Shown here piece after piece: positions 1 through 11,239 of a DNA stretch of 64,000 nucleotides; the first letter of the stretch is position 1, and every line of letters starts with the position of its first letter. This DNA is from Knoxdaviesia capensis (Eukaryota; Ascomycota; Sordariomycetes; Microascales; Gondwanamycetaceae). Both the position numbers and the translations under genes were made by a program. The stretch spans positions 1,730,151 to 1,794,150 of the forward strand of contig LNGK01000007.1 in the NCBI GenBank assembly GCA_001510575.1, read 5' to 3'. The notes beneath the pieces were generated by a model that worked only from the letters and a program-made list of their open reading frames with translations, had not been told where the DNA came from and ran no database searches.

Positions 1-368
1 TTTACGTCTGTCTGTGGTGCTACTTAGAGCTACAAGATACAGGACACCAAAACGGACTCTTCTGACTCTGGCAAGACAAGGGACCACGCCGGACCACACG
101 GACGTCCTGTTTCTATCACATTCCAGCTGGTCCATGCGCAATGTCCACATGTAAAGAGGGACGATAAAACGACAAGTTGTGAAAGAGTACAGGGCAGGCC
201 TGTTGTTGGCCGAGCGGCTCAGTTTGCTAAAGAGGGAGAAAACCACCCAAAAAATCGACGGGCTTGTTTGGCTCCAGTCCAGTTTGGCCGGCGGTGGGGT
301 CCGCGTTGAATATTTTCTTTTTTCTTCTGGTCTCCGCGTTTGGGGGGCACCAGTGGCGATGTTGCATG

Positions 369-376
369 GAAATTTC
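369..376. promoter_or_regulatory. Heat-shock-element-like core
   Basis: The sequence GAAATTTC fits GAAnnTTC, the two-unit core recognised by heat shock factor. It lies about 1.6 kb upstream of the HSP90 start codon. Only two units are present, whereas strong elements usually have three or more. Confidence 0.3.
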
Positions 377-474
377 GAGATAAAAAAAGGGCCATTAAGA
401 AGGAAATAAAACACGAAGCAAACATTTCGGACCCCTCCCTAGGCGGAACAGAGCAGAGAGGGGGGAAATCTCTC

Positions 475-482
475 GAAGTTTC
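475..482. promoter_or_regulatory. Heat-shock-element-like core
   Basis: The sequence GAAGTTTC fits GAAnnTTC, about 1.5 kb upstream of the HSP90 start codon. A further TTC follows at 488-490 but its spacing does not continue the element. Confidence 0.3.
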
Positions 483-1488
483 GGCGGTTCAGACCCTGGA
501 CCGACCATCGTGAAAAAGAGTCCCCCAATATCCGCATCCTGTCTCCCCCGTTCTCGGTGTGTGTATCCAATGTTGGCTCGCCACGGAAGAGGCCACTGAC
601 ACTCGTATCTTGAAAGTTGGCTGTGAGTTGAAGATATATGTGACGGTGAAGCCGTGACCTTGAATTACCCCGAATTGATCCGGTCGTCTGCCAAAGTCAA
701 CATCAGCAGCTGTTTCGTACCTGTGCCCTGTAAATGGCTTGCAGTTCAGGGCAGCTTATAGCCTCCCAACTGGCCTCCTGGGCCACCAGCCGCGCCAAAC
801 ACACCTATAGTATAGTGCAGCCAGTAATATCACCAACAAAAAGAAACCCGGCGCCGCCTGCCTAAGGCTGCGAGCTCAATCGTGCCTAACGGGCATAACG
901 CAGACCTGCACTCATGGGTACATCTGCTGTACCCAAAGGGTACTTCCGGCCACCGCACCCTCACTATGGCCGGCTCAAGTCGCCCCCTGGTCCCCTCTCA
1001 CGGGGCTGTTCTCCCATCACCCAGCCATCCAAGTACCATCTGCTAGCACGGCAAATCCAGCCAATCACACCCCCCCGTCGCTTCGGGGCTATTCACTCTT
1101 GCCGTTTTGACAGCCCAGTCGGAGAGGGAGAGAATCTGTTGGAAGCTTTACATGATGGAATCTCATGGAATCTCTTTTGCTCCTTCTCTGTCTGGGGCCT
1201 TGTTCACTAAAAAAGCGTTCTGCTATACCAAAAAAAATATTTGCTTTTTTTTGTGTGAGAGAAACATGTGGAAGGTCCAGCCCTTTAAGAAGACGACTTC
1301 CTTCCTTTTCCCTCCCAACATCAACATTTCCTATCATCTTCACTTTTTTTTCCTCCTCTTCATACTTTTTCTCTTCTTCCATCTTCTCCCACACACACAC
1401 ACACTTTTTTCTTCTTCCTCTTTTCTCCCCAAACTCTCTTCTGTTCTTCGCAACAGCTCATCCCGCATCCCACACCCAACCCCTTCAT

Positions 1489-1945
1489 GTAAGTCCTCAC
1501 CGTTCGTCTCTTGTGTTTTCCCCTCCGACCCAACACTTTCATTCAATTTTCATGATGCTGGAAGCTTCAGTTTCTCCAATTGGGATCATTGAAGCTTGCT
1601 TCAGCTAGAGACACATTCAATTGCCTGTCATATTTCCATTCGTCACAGCTCTCGGTGTTGTTGTTGTTGTTGCCTTGTCAATGTGCGTGGTTGCTACCCC
1701 TCCATGCATGATTTGATGAGACCGCAAAAAAAACAACATCAGCGTTTGTTGATGAATCATATGACCTGATGTTTTTGCTGGCCTCTTGCTTTTTTCCTCT
1801 ATATTTTGATTTTGTTCTGTTCTTTTTTTTTTTTTTTCCTACCTCGTTCTCTCTCTTTTCTTCCTTTCCATCCCCTCAAACGCACACCTTCTTTCTCCCT
1901 TCCACCCTGCCATCTCTGAATCATCCAACTAACATCAGTCATCAG
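1489..1945 (+). other. Probable 5'UTR intron of HSP90
   Basis: A consensus donor GTAAGT begins at 1489, just after a CT-rich leader. A branch-point-like CTAAC lies at 1929-1933 and is followed by a CAG ending at 1945, 28 nt before the ATG. This describes a 457-nt intron in the untranslated leader. The assignment rests on splice signals alone; a CAG ending at 1938 is a less likely acceptor because it is too close to the branch point. Confidence 0.5.
1561..1568. promoter_or_regulatory. Heat-shock-element-like core inside leader intron
   Basis: GAAGCTTC fits GAAnnTTC. It lies 406 nt upstream of the HSP90 ATG and falls inside the proposed 5'UTR intron. A second, imperfect GAAGCTTG-CTTC arrangement follows at 1591. 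Confidence 0.3.
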
Positions 1946-1973
1946 ATTCCACATTCCACAGACCGCCTCGAAA

Positions 1974-4161
1974 ATGTCGGAGACCTTCGAGTTCCAGGCT
2001 GAGATCTCTCAGCTTCTCTCGCTGATCATCAACACCGTCTACTCGAACAAGGAGATCTTCCTCAGAGAATTGGTGTCAAATGCCTCCGATGCCCTTGACA
2101 AGATCCGCTACCAGTCCCTGTCGGACCCTAGCCAGCTCGACTCTGGCAAGGACCTCCGCATCGACATCATCCCCAACAAGGACAACAAGACCCTGACCAT
2201 CCAGGACACCGGTATTGGTTTCACCAAGGCTGTAAGTACATCCGCTATACTTCCACCCCTCTCTTCTCCGTTGATTTCGCTCTTTTCTCGGGTCATTTTC
2301 TAACGTTTTCCAGGACCTCGTCAACAACCTTGGTACCATTGCCCGCTCCGGCACCAAGCAGTTCATGGAGGCCCTCACCGCCGGCGCTGATGTCTCCATG
2401 ATTGGCCAGTTCGGTGTTGGTTTCTACTCGGCCTACCTCGTGGCCGACAAGGTCACCGTCGTGTCCAAGCACAACGATGACGAGCAGTACATCTGGGAGT
2501 CCAGCGCCGGCGGCACCTTCAACATCATCCAGGACACCGAGGGTGAGCAGCTGAAGCGCGGCACCAAGATCATCCTCCACCTCAAGGACGAGCAGACCGA
2601 GTACCTCAACGAGGCCAAGATCAAGGAGGTCATCAAGAAGCACTCCGAGTTCATCTCGTACCCCATCTACCTCCACGTTAAGAAGGAGGAGGAGAAGGAG
2701 GTGCCCGATGAGGATGCCGAGGAGGTTGAGGAGTCGGACGACAAGAAGCCCAAGATCGAGGAGGTCGACGACGACGACGAGGAGGACAAGGAGAAGCCCA
2801 AGAAGACCAAGAAGGTCAAGGAGACCACCATTGAGGAGCAGGAGCTCAACAAGCAGAAGCCCATCTGGACCCGCAACCCCCAGGACATCACCCAGGAGGA
2901 GTATGCGTCGTTCTACAAGTCGCTGTCCAACGACTGGGAGGACCACCTTGCCGTCAAGCACTTCTCGGTCGAGGGTCAGCTCGAGTTCCGCGCCATCCTC
3001 TTTGTGCCCAAGCGCGCTCCCTTTGACCTGTTCGAAACCAAGAAGACCAAGAACAACATCAAGCTGTACGTGCGCCGCGTGTTCATCACCGACGATGCCA
3101 CCGACCTGGTGCCCGAGTGGCTCAGCTTCATCAAGGGAGTCGTCGACTCGGAGGATCTCCCGCTCAACCTGTCGCGTGAGACTCTGCAGCAGAACAAGAT
3201 CATGAAGGTCATCAAGAAGAACATTGTCAAGAAGTCTCTCGAGCTGTTCGCCGAGATTGCCGAGGACAAGGAGAACTTTGACAAGTTCTACAGCGCCTTC
3301 TCCAAGAACATCAAGCTCGGTATCCACGAGGATGCCCAGAACCGTGGCCAGCTCGCCAAGCTGCTGCGCTACAACTCGACCAAGTCGGGCGACGAGATGA
3401 CCTCGCTCTCCGACTACGTCACCCGCATGCCTGAGCACCAGAAGAACATCTACTACATCACTGGTGAGTCGATCAAGGCTGTGACCAAGTCGCCCTTCCT
3501 TGACTCGCTCAAGGAGAAGGGCTTCGAGGTCCTCTTCCTGGTTGACCCCATCGATGAGTACGCCATGACCCAGCTGAAGGAGTTTGAGAGCAAGAAGCTG
3601 GTCGACATCACCAAGGACTTTGAGCTCGAGGAGACCGACGAGGAGAAGGCCGCTCGCGAGGCCGAGGAGAAGGAGTACGAGGGCCTTGCCAAGTCGCTCA
3701 AGAACATTCTCGGCGACAAGGTCGAGAAGGTTGTGGTCAGCCACAAGCTGGTGGGTGCCCCTTGCGCCATCCGCACTGGCCAGTTCGGCTGGTCGGCCAA
3801 CATGGAGCGTATCATGAAGGCGCAGGCCCTTCGCGATACCTCGATGTCGTCGTACATGTCGTCGAAGAAGACGTTTGAGATCTCGCCCAAGTCGGTGATC
3901 ATCAAGGAGCTGAAGAACAAGGTCGAGTCGGATGGAGAGAACGACCGCAACGTCAAGTCGATTGTGCAGCTGCTGTACGAGACTTCGCTGCTGGTTTCCG
4001 GCTTCACCATTGATGAGCCGGCCAGCTTTGCCGAGCGCATCCACAAGCTCGTGCAGGTTGGCCTCAACATTGATGAGGAGGACGAGGCCCCCGCTGCTGC
4101 TGCCTCCACCTCGACCCCGGCCGTCGAGACTGGCGACAGCGCCATGGAGGAGGTTGACTAA
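1974..4161 (+). CDS. hsp90: Heat shock protein HSP90
   Basis: Cytosolic ATP-dependent chaperone that matures kinases, steroid-receptor-like clients and other signalling proteins. Two exons, 1974-2231 and 2314-4161, are joined by an 82-nt GTAAGT...CAG intron, giving 701 residues, the usual family length. The GHKL ATPase domain has [19 protein letters not shown] (catalytic Glu32, Asn36), the Asp of DTGIG at 78, and [15 protein letters not shown] near 117-131. An acidic and lysine-rich charged linker spans about 209-256. The middle domain carries [18 protein letters not shown], with the Arg that contacts the ATP gamma-phosphate. The C terminus ends MEEVD, the docking site for TPR cochaperones such as Sti1 and Cpr7. 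The start codon agrees with the conserved SETFEFQAE beginning. A leader intron and heat-shock-like elements lie upstream. Identification is essentially certain. Confidence 0.98.
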
Positions 4162-6211
4162 ATGCAGTCCCAGCATTCGGTCTCACAAAAACCCCCCTCT
4201 TCACCTCTCACCGTTCTCGTCCTTGATTCTTCTTCCTTTTCCTTTCCGTCTTCTATTCTTCATGCTTCACGATTCCCTCGGTGTACTTTTTTTTTCGGTT
4301 CCATAAAAACTCGCTGGCTCGCATCCTGTTTTTTTGTTATCGGCGGGCTTCCCCCTTTTTAACTCCTTTCTTTTTTCCTTTGATGAGCAAAACGATGGCA
4401 TTGGGTTGATCCAGAAAGCTGGATCTTATGTGTACGTGGAGGCGAGATAGATAACTTAGGTTTAATTCGTTTTCCTCTTTTTTATGTTCGTCGTTCCGTT
4501 CCGTTTCATCAGTAAACCAAAGTTCGATTATCTCTTGTTTCATTTTCCCCGTCTCTTTTTGCTTGACCGTGGATGCTTTCTGTCTCTGTACAAACTCGTT
4601 CGTCGGCGTGATACTTTGGAGAGGTGGTAGGGATAAAAACCTCGAGATTTGTGTTCTTCCTGTTCGTCAAGGCGGAGGAGAGACGGTCCCGTTGGGGTTC
4701 GGTGACTGAGGTTCTTGGAGTTCTTTTATGCTTCCTGCTTGCTTACCATTTTAGTTTAAGTTGGGTTTCTCTTTTAAACTTGACACCGATGGGAATGGAT
4801 TTGATTTCTATCACTCGAGATTTTTCTCATGTGAGAAGTGTGTTGTGAATGCTGTTCAAGAAGATTGAAGTCGTAGGCCGTGATAGTTGCCCCTGGACAC
4901 AAACCCCAACCCTAGCACGAGGCTTAATCAGCGAGACCGGCGTGACCAGTTACGTGGACGTATTCAGGGCCAGTGTGGTGTTTCGAGAGTTCGCTCCCGC
5001 AGGCGGCTGTGTTCCCCTTCCGTAATACATGGCCCTTATCGATTACTACCGGCTGGCAGTGTTTCTGCGTGCCGTCGCAGCCGGGGAGTGGTGGTGGGAC
5101 AAGGAGCAAACACACACAGGGTGCATGCACGTCTTGGCTTTTCTCTTGTCTTGTCTGTTCCCTCAGTGGGTATTTCTGCTGTCCGGTATTTTTGTTCCCA
5201 TGGGGCCAGTGAATAGCGGTACAGAAATCCCCACTCTGGCGGTCACTTTGCTGGTGCATCATCCATCGCCAACGTGTGTCACTCAACAGAGGCCGTTTGC
5301 TGCCTGTTCGTTCTGCATCGGTTGCATCGATTTATATATATATATGTATATGTATATACTTTAACCCGATTGCCTTTCCTTCAAATCGACCGTCTTCTTC
5401 GCCGGTTTACTTCCTTCCAATCTTGTGGGGTAGTTTTGAGTTGATCGCTGCTTCCCTCCAGCATTCCGCACAGCCACGTTTTGACGCCTCGTTCCCTATT
5501 CTCGCAGTGGCGGCTTGGGGTTCTTTTTCTTCCCTCTTTTCAATTCTTCGTTGGACGAGTGCTCTGCATCCTTTCTAGGAGACACAGACACCACTCTTTC
5601 ACTCTTTCACTCTCTCTTTCACTCACTCACTCACTCGCTCATACTCTCACTCACTTCCGCTCGCTTTTCCCGGACTCAAAAACCGTGCAGTCACATCATT
5701 CTGTCGTCGTTGGCGTCGTCTCGTCTCGTCTCGCGGCTTCGCGATAGTCCGTCCCGCAGTTTTTTGCCGTCGGTCTGCCTTGCGACCGTGAACGTTCGTT
5801 CGTTCTCCAACAATCTACACAGAGCCCACCGATTCAGCCTCTTCCGCCTCGCTTGGCTTCCACCACTGTGACACACGTGCTTTGCGTGTCCAGACCGATA
5901 ACCTGACAGAGAGAAAGCGACAGCAAGGAGTCTTGTCGCCGGATTGGATCATTGCCTCTCGCCTGATTCCGCCCCCCATTATCGCCCAGCCAAGCCCGCT
6001 TCTTGGCCAACTGGCTGATTCTTGGTTCTTTTTCCGGTCTGGGGGATTTATCTGGGCTTTTCTTTTCATTCTCTCTTTCTGTTATCTTTGGCTTTGAACT
6101 TCCTGATCTCTCTTCTTCTCGTGCTCTTATTTCTTTTTATCTTTATTTTTTTATAATTCAAATTCGTTTTCTCCCCCCCTCCCCCTCCCCATATCCACCA
6201 CCCACGCCACA
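4162..6211. other. Spacer: HSP90 3'UTR and upstream region of next gene
   Basis: The region is T-rich just after HSP90, followed by mixed sequence without long open frames. An AACCCTA motif lies at 4908-4914 and a TA-rich stretch at 5333-5357. From about 5580 to 6200 the sequence is CT-rich, with repeats of CACT and CTCTT type, and reads like the leader of the gene starting at 6212. No protein gene is supported. Confidence 0.55.
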
Positions 6212-8356
6212 ATGGGAGGCGAAGTCGAAGAACCGCAGTTCAACTCGCTGGCCGAGCGCATTGCCGCCCTGAACAAGCAGAAGAACTTCTCGTCTGCCGC
6301 CCCGGAGCCGAGGCCGAAACCCGCCGCCATCGCCGGGAAACGGCCCCCTCCCCCACCGCCGCCCACCGCCGCCGCTGCCACCGCCACCACCACCACCACG
6401 GTGATCACCACCCGTCCCGGCCGTCTGCCCCCGCCCACCGTGTCGGTGGTGGCTGCCGCCCACCAACCCCCGCCGCTGCCCCGCCGCGATACCACCCCCG
6501 CGCCCTCGCCGGGCCCGGAGCGGGTTGCCCCACCCCCACTCCCGTCGCGCACCTCTAGCTCCGGAACCAGCAACAACGCCGTGTCGCCGGCTTTTGGTGC
6601 CCGCCGCACCAGCACGCTACCCCCGCCGCTGCCGACGTCCAGCGGCCGACGCGGCTCCGCGTCGTCGGATGTGTCGTACATGTCGACCCTGTCGGTGGGC
6701 CGGAACTCCATCGCCACCAGCACCACCTCTGTCGACACCCAGGCCTCCCGCAAACTGCCGCCCGCATACAACGCCGCGTCGCTGCCGCCGCTACCTCCCA
6801 CCAGGAGAGAGCTGGAGGCCAAGGCCAAGGAGGCTGCCGATGCCGAGGCGGAGGCCGCGTCGACCGCACTCGTCCGCGCGTCCACTGCCGCCAAGCAACC
6901 GCCGCTGCCGTCGCGGCCGGCTTTGCCCGCACGCCCGGCCCAGAGAGCCAGCTCGCAGATTCGCCAGAACGACCCCGTGGAGCCGCCGAAGCCGTCTCTC
7001 CCCCCGCGACGACCCTCGAGGCCCAACCTGCGATCTGAGTGTTCCACTGAGGTGCCACCCCCGCTTCCGCAGACCCGCCGTCTTCCCCCACCGCCTGGCC
7101 AGTGGCACCAGATGCCATCGCTCAGTGGCATCAATGGTAAGGCATCTCCGAACCCGACGACAAACGGCGCCCACAGCCATGGTCCCGGGCCTACGCCTGC
7201 TCCCCACGACGACACGCCGCCGCCGATCCCCATGTCCACCCGCCCGACCGATGCGGATCTCGAGCGATCCGCCGTCCAGGCCGAAGCCGACAAGCTGTCG
7301 AACTGTCTGTACTGCAGAGACTTCTCCGAGCCCGACCGCGTCGCCGCGCTGTACCCCCGACAGTCCGTCCCCCGCAACGACCCGGTCGGATACCTGGCCC
7401 GCAACCTCTGCGACCCGTTCCCGTCGCACACCGACAAGGCGCGGGCCATCTTCACGTGGATGCACCACAACGTCGAGTACGACTGCGGCGCCTTCTTCAG
7501 CGGCAACATCCGCCACGTCACCGCCGAAGACGTCATCTTCGAGGGCAAGGGCGTGTGTGCCGGCTACGCGGGCTGCTACGAGATGCTGGCCAAGCGCGCC
7601 GGCCTGGAGGTGCTGATGGTGGTGGGCCACGGCAAGGGCTTCAGCTACCAGGCGCTGAAGAAGGGCGAGCGGCCGCCGCCCAAGAACGCCACCGGCCACG
7701 CGTGGAACGCCGTCCGCATCGACGGCGGCCAGTGGAAGCTGCTGGACGCGTGCTGGGGCGCCGGCAACGTGTCGGCCGTCTCGGGATACACGCGCGCCTT
7801 CAAGCCGTGGGAGTTCACCGCGCCGAACGACGTGTTCGGCCTGACCCACTTCCCCGAGAACCCGCGCCACCTCTTCCGCCCTGACGGCCGCGTGCTCTCG
7901 TGGGACGAGTACTACCTGGGCCCGGCCGGCGAGCCCGGTGCCTTCACCTTCGCGGTGTTCGACCAGCTGAAGCTGTCGCGCACCAGCATCGTGCCCGCGC
8001 CGCTCTGCCTGCCGGTGTCCGGCCCCGCGGCGCACGCCCCCGTGCACCTGGAGGTGCGGGCCGTGTGTCCCCACGTGCCGCCGGCCAGCCGCGCGCGCGA
8101 CGCGGCGTGGGCGTTCGTGGTGATTGTCGACAAGGGCGACGGCAGCGGCCAGAGCGACTACCTGCTGATGGAGTCGGACGGGTACCGCTGGTGGCTCGAC
8201 ACGCCGGCCCGCACGCTGGGCAAGCCGGGCGGCACGGTGTCGGTGATGGTGGCGGTGTTTACCGACGGGCCGATGATGACGCGTCACGACTACCTGACGA
8301 ACAACTGGAAGCGCAAGTACCAGTTCAACGGGCTATGGAAGTGGGATCTGGTGTGA
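6212..8356 (+). CDS. Proline-rich protein with C-terminal transglutaminase-like domain
   Basis: Single-exon gene encoding 714 residues. Residues 1 to about 380 are disordered and dominated by Pro, Ser, Thr and Ala, with many PPPLP and PPLPxR motifs that resemble SH3 ligands. A short helix-prone start (NSLAERIAALNKQKNF) is typical of fungal actin or septum scaffold proteins. A transglutaminase/protease-like fold follows, with ARAIFTWMHHNVEYDC, then Cys449 in GKGVCAGYA, His496 in GHAWNAV and Asp512 in LLDACWG. The Cys-His-Asp triad therefore appears intact. The domain resembles that of cytokinesis protein Cyk3, but the N-terminal SH3 domain of Cyk3 is absent and its catalytic Cys is reported missing in fission yeast. 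A role at septa is an inference; an active peptidase or transglutaminase cannot be excluded. Confidence 0.85.
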   Translation: MGGEVEEPQFNSLAERIAALNKQKNFSSAAPEPRPKPAAIAGKRPPPPPPPTAAAATATTTTTVITTRPGRLPPPTVSVVAAAHQPPPLPRRDTTPAPSPGPERVAPPPLPSRTSSSGTSNNAVSPAFGARRTSTLPPPLPTSSGRRGSASSDVSYMSTLSVGRNSIATSTTSVDTQASRKLPPAYNAASLPPLPPTRRELEAKAKEAADAEAEAASTALVRASTAAKQPPLPSRPALPARPAQRASSQIRQNDPVEPPKPSLPPRRPSRPNLRSECSTEVPPPLPQTRRLPPPPGQWHQMPSLSGINGKASPNPTTNGAHSHGPGPTPAPHDDTPPPIPMSTRPTDADLERSAVQAEADKLSNCLYCRDFSEPDRVAALYPRQSVPRNDPVGYLARNLCDPFPSHTDKARAIFTWMHHNVEYDCGAFFSGNIRHVTAEDVIFEGKGVCAGYAGCYEMLAKRAGLEVLMVVGHGKGFSYQALKKGERPPPKNATGHAWNAVRIDGGQWKLLDACWGAGNVSAVSGYTRAFKPWEFTAPNDVFGLTHFPENPRHLFRPDGRVLSWDEYYLGPAGEPGAFTFAVFDQLKLSRTSIVPAPLCLPVSGPAAHAPVHLEVRAVCPHVPPASRARDAAWAFVVIVDKGDGSGQSDYLLMESDGYRWWLDTPARTLGKPGGTVSVMVAVFTDGPMMTRHDYLTNNWKRKYQFNGLWKWDLV

Positions 8357-11239
8357 GCACCTTTGTAGGTTTTCTTTCTTTGTTTTTCTATGTTCTTGCT
8401 GGGCTCTGTTGCTCTTTTCGTTTCTTGTTCTACCGGTAAATGCTTGGGAGGGATTTGGGATCATGGGCGTTTTTGTCTGCTGTTGTTCTTGCTTTTCTGG
8501 AGGATCTTGAGGCAAGGCCCTCTTGAGGGATTTCTTGGCTTGTGATGGATGCCGGGTTATGACGGCTAGATTCGCACTTGGCTGGCTTATGGGTTTAATG
8601 GACCGAGAATCAAAACTGATACAGTAATGAGGAGGAGCTTGGGATAGGGTAATAATGATAGCACCGAGGCGGTGAAGCCTCGATTAAGTGACCTTCACTT
8701 GGAGATGGAAAGATGAAATATACGTGTGAGAAACACAGAACCAGAAAAACCCACCCAGCCCAGCCCCAGACCCTGGGACATGCGCGGGCCCGCCAGCGGC
8801 CGGAACGTGCCGACCACGCCGGCGCAGACACGCGAGCGCCGCTAGCGCGGCCGCCGCGGGGACTCCGGAGATGGGCGTCGATGACGTAACGTGCGTGTGC
8901 CGCGGCATCCCAATCCCGACCCCACAGCCATCGCGATGCCGTCCGGCACCGGCGCCGATGAGCGGCACGCTCCANNNNNNNNNNNNNNNNGGGGGGGTGC
9001 CGGCACGGCCCGGCCGGACCAGAAGAGCGAGCCGCGGCCAGCAGACCAGGCGAGGGATGATGGGTCACGATTGGTGCGCTCTTGATTCTTGGTTTCCCTC
9101 TCATTCTTGCGTTTGTGTCAACTTTCCACGAAAAAGAAGAAGAGAGGGACAGAGAAGAGACTCAAACACTAGCTTGTCAGCGTCGTGTCCGGGGTAGGGC
9201 GTGTGACACTCAACTTACACTATCAGCGGAGCTGTCAAAAGTCTGATCAGGCCACGATCCGGTGTGCATCGGCTATCTTGGGGCTACTGATGCTGGTGAT
9301 ATTCCGGTGTATAATATATACATATATATATATATATCTTGTGTTGGCGGAACTTTCCTCTGAGGGGCGTGCGAAAGAAGGACAGACAATCCGGCAAGAC
9401 CACATCGCGAAAACAGCCACGGTGTGAACCTCTGGGCCCGACGCGTTCCCCGGCGCGGAGACACCTGCGAGTTACGGGTAACACTCCCCTGAGTGCACCG
9501 CTTCCGCCGATACTCCCCGACCTTAAGACTAACACGTTGAACCCAAACTTTGATTTTTTCCCTTTCACTTTCGCTATTCTGCTTCCCCGGACTGTGCTAT
9601 ATACCGGGTGGCTGTGATCGAAGGAAGCGATTAGGCGATGCAAACTTGCTTGTTACCTCTATAGAGTAAGAGTAAGGGGGACATTCCATACATGCACCGG
9701 AAATCAGGAATTTCGGTTTTATGCCCCCAAAAAGCGCGGTGGCGCCGATGAGCAATCGGCGTCTGCAGCTGGGGCCCTCATTCGCGTCTCTAATACCCGG
9801 AGTCCAGATGTAGGTGTTCAGCGTTGCCGGTGCATGTTTGCCGCCATCGAGTTACCCTTGTGTGTTGATGAGAACATATGGACATGTCGAAGGGAAAAAG
9901 AGTAATATGGTTAGACCTCCGATGCTTTCCCGGGACCCACCCCGACCCGCCCGGACTTGGCGCCGGGGACCGTCTTGGCGACTTCCACCTCCCCAAAAGA
10001 AAGACCAAAAAAACCATCCCAGTGGCCCGCACACGATATCACCGGTGTAGATCGCGATCCGATCCCGGCATCACCAGCATCGTCATGCACACACCATCCA
10101 ATCAAACATTTTGGGGTTCCTGTTCCTTAAAGTGAATCTCAGGTACTCTCCAACAAGGCTGAAAATACGTGTGGACCCGGGGAGCCGGGGTGACGTCACA
10201 TCAGGCTTTTCCCAGGTCCTCGTTATCACCAATTTTCCGCATTCTTCGTCTCGTCCCTTCTTCATCTCGACCCAAACCTTTTTTTTTTTTTTTGAAGACT
10301 TTTTAGCTCCCGGCTGGGCAAAACAGCCTCGTCTGTTAAGCGACTGAAGATAAAACGCTCGAGCCTCTGCCTTGCACTCACTCGGGTCCAACCCTAGCTA
10401 ACAGCCCGTCTCACCATTCTCTCGGGGATGATGGAGACGAATATTGTCTCTGGCCGTGAACTGTCCCAGTTGACATTCATCGACCCCTCGTGCCATTGGT
10501 AGCAGCACATGAGAGGAAACTTCGCGCTAGAAGGCCGAGATCAGCAAGGACCGATAGAACTAGGGTTAAACCCCGGAATGGCCATGTTCAAGTTTAGCCG
10601 GAGAATAGCCGAGTAGTTTCAGACCAATCAAGTCTAGCTTGAAAACAACTTGTACCATCTATATGTCCAACACACACACTAGGTACTTAGCATTTAAGCT
10701 CTTAACACGTACTCTATAACCTTCAACGATCACAGCTTCACATGTTTCCTGAACCTGCATCTCACATCCTAAATCCCTGAGGTTTTTTTTTTTTGGCTTT
10801 TTGTTTTGTTTGTTCTTCTTTCCCCTATAGGTTACCCAAGATGGGTGTCACTCTTTTAGCAGGCTCTATATCAAATCTGTATTTACTTTCCCTAAGATCG
10901 AATTTCTCACGGCTTCCTTGAAATCTTCCTCCTTTAACTCTCTTCATCCTACACTCGTTTGCCTTCCTTTCTCCTAGGAATTTTCCATCTCTTCCTACTT
11001 GACCTGGTTGTACGTATATGCTCCCACTTATTTCATGGATCTCCAGCTAACATGATTCAACTGAAGGGACACCAGACAAGTGAACGATCCACCCGCCTCT
11101 CCCAACCTCCGAGACCTAGACCCCTAAGTCGACGAGCCTCCTCCTAAGACCCGACAACCCCTCCTCCGTCCTGTCCCCGTCCTCGTCTTCGTCCTCGAAG
11201 CCAGGGTTCGCAAACCCCCTGGAACCCGGCTATACCACA
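8357..11239. other. Long spacer without a supported gene
   Basis: About 2.9 kb between two + strand genes. It holds a GC-rich patch at 8760-9060 interrupted by an N gap, a TA microsatellite at 9317-9337, AACCCTA at 10390-10396 and its complement TAGGGTT at 10561-10567. The last 400 nt before ALG7 are CT-rich. Open frames are short and do not resemble known proteins. Confidence 0.5.
8975..8990. other. Assembly gap (16 N)
   Basis: Sixteen consecutive N are followed directly by seven G in a GC-rich context, so the true length of the gap is unknown. Any open frame that runs through it is unreliable. Confidence 0.95.

Larger units (their letters stand above)
1..1973. other. HSP90 upstream region and 5' leader
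   Basis: No convincing protein gene is visible; the open frames here are short and of biased composition. The 3' part (about 1290-1440 and 1780-1900) is strongly pyrimidine-rich on the + strand, which is typical of fungal leaders around transcription starts. Three GAAnnTTC heat-shock-element cores and a probable 5'UTR intron are listed separately. Whether a further gene lies off the left edge cannot be judged. Confidence 0.6.

Noticed and set aside
2293..4176. 627-codon open frame antisense to HSP90
   Set aside because: It mirrors a highly codon-biased gene whose codons rarely create antisense stops. It has Leu/Val/Asp-repetitive composition and no domain. Similar mirror frames occur opposite ALG7 and the transglutaminase-like gene.
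8873..9197. Open frames crossing the N gap
   Set aside because: They depend on unknown bases and have no recognisable content.
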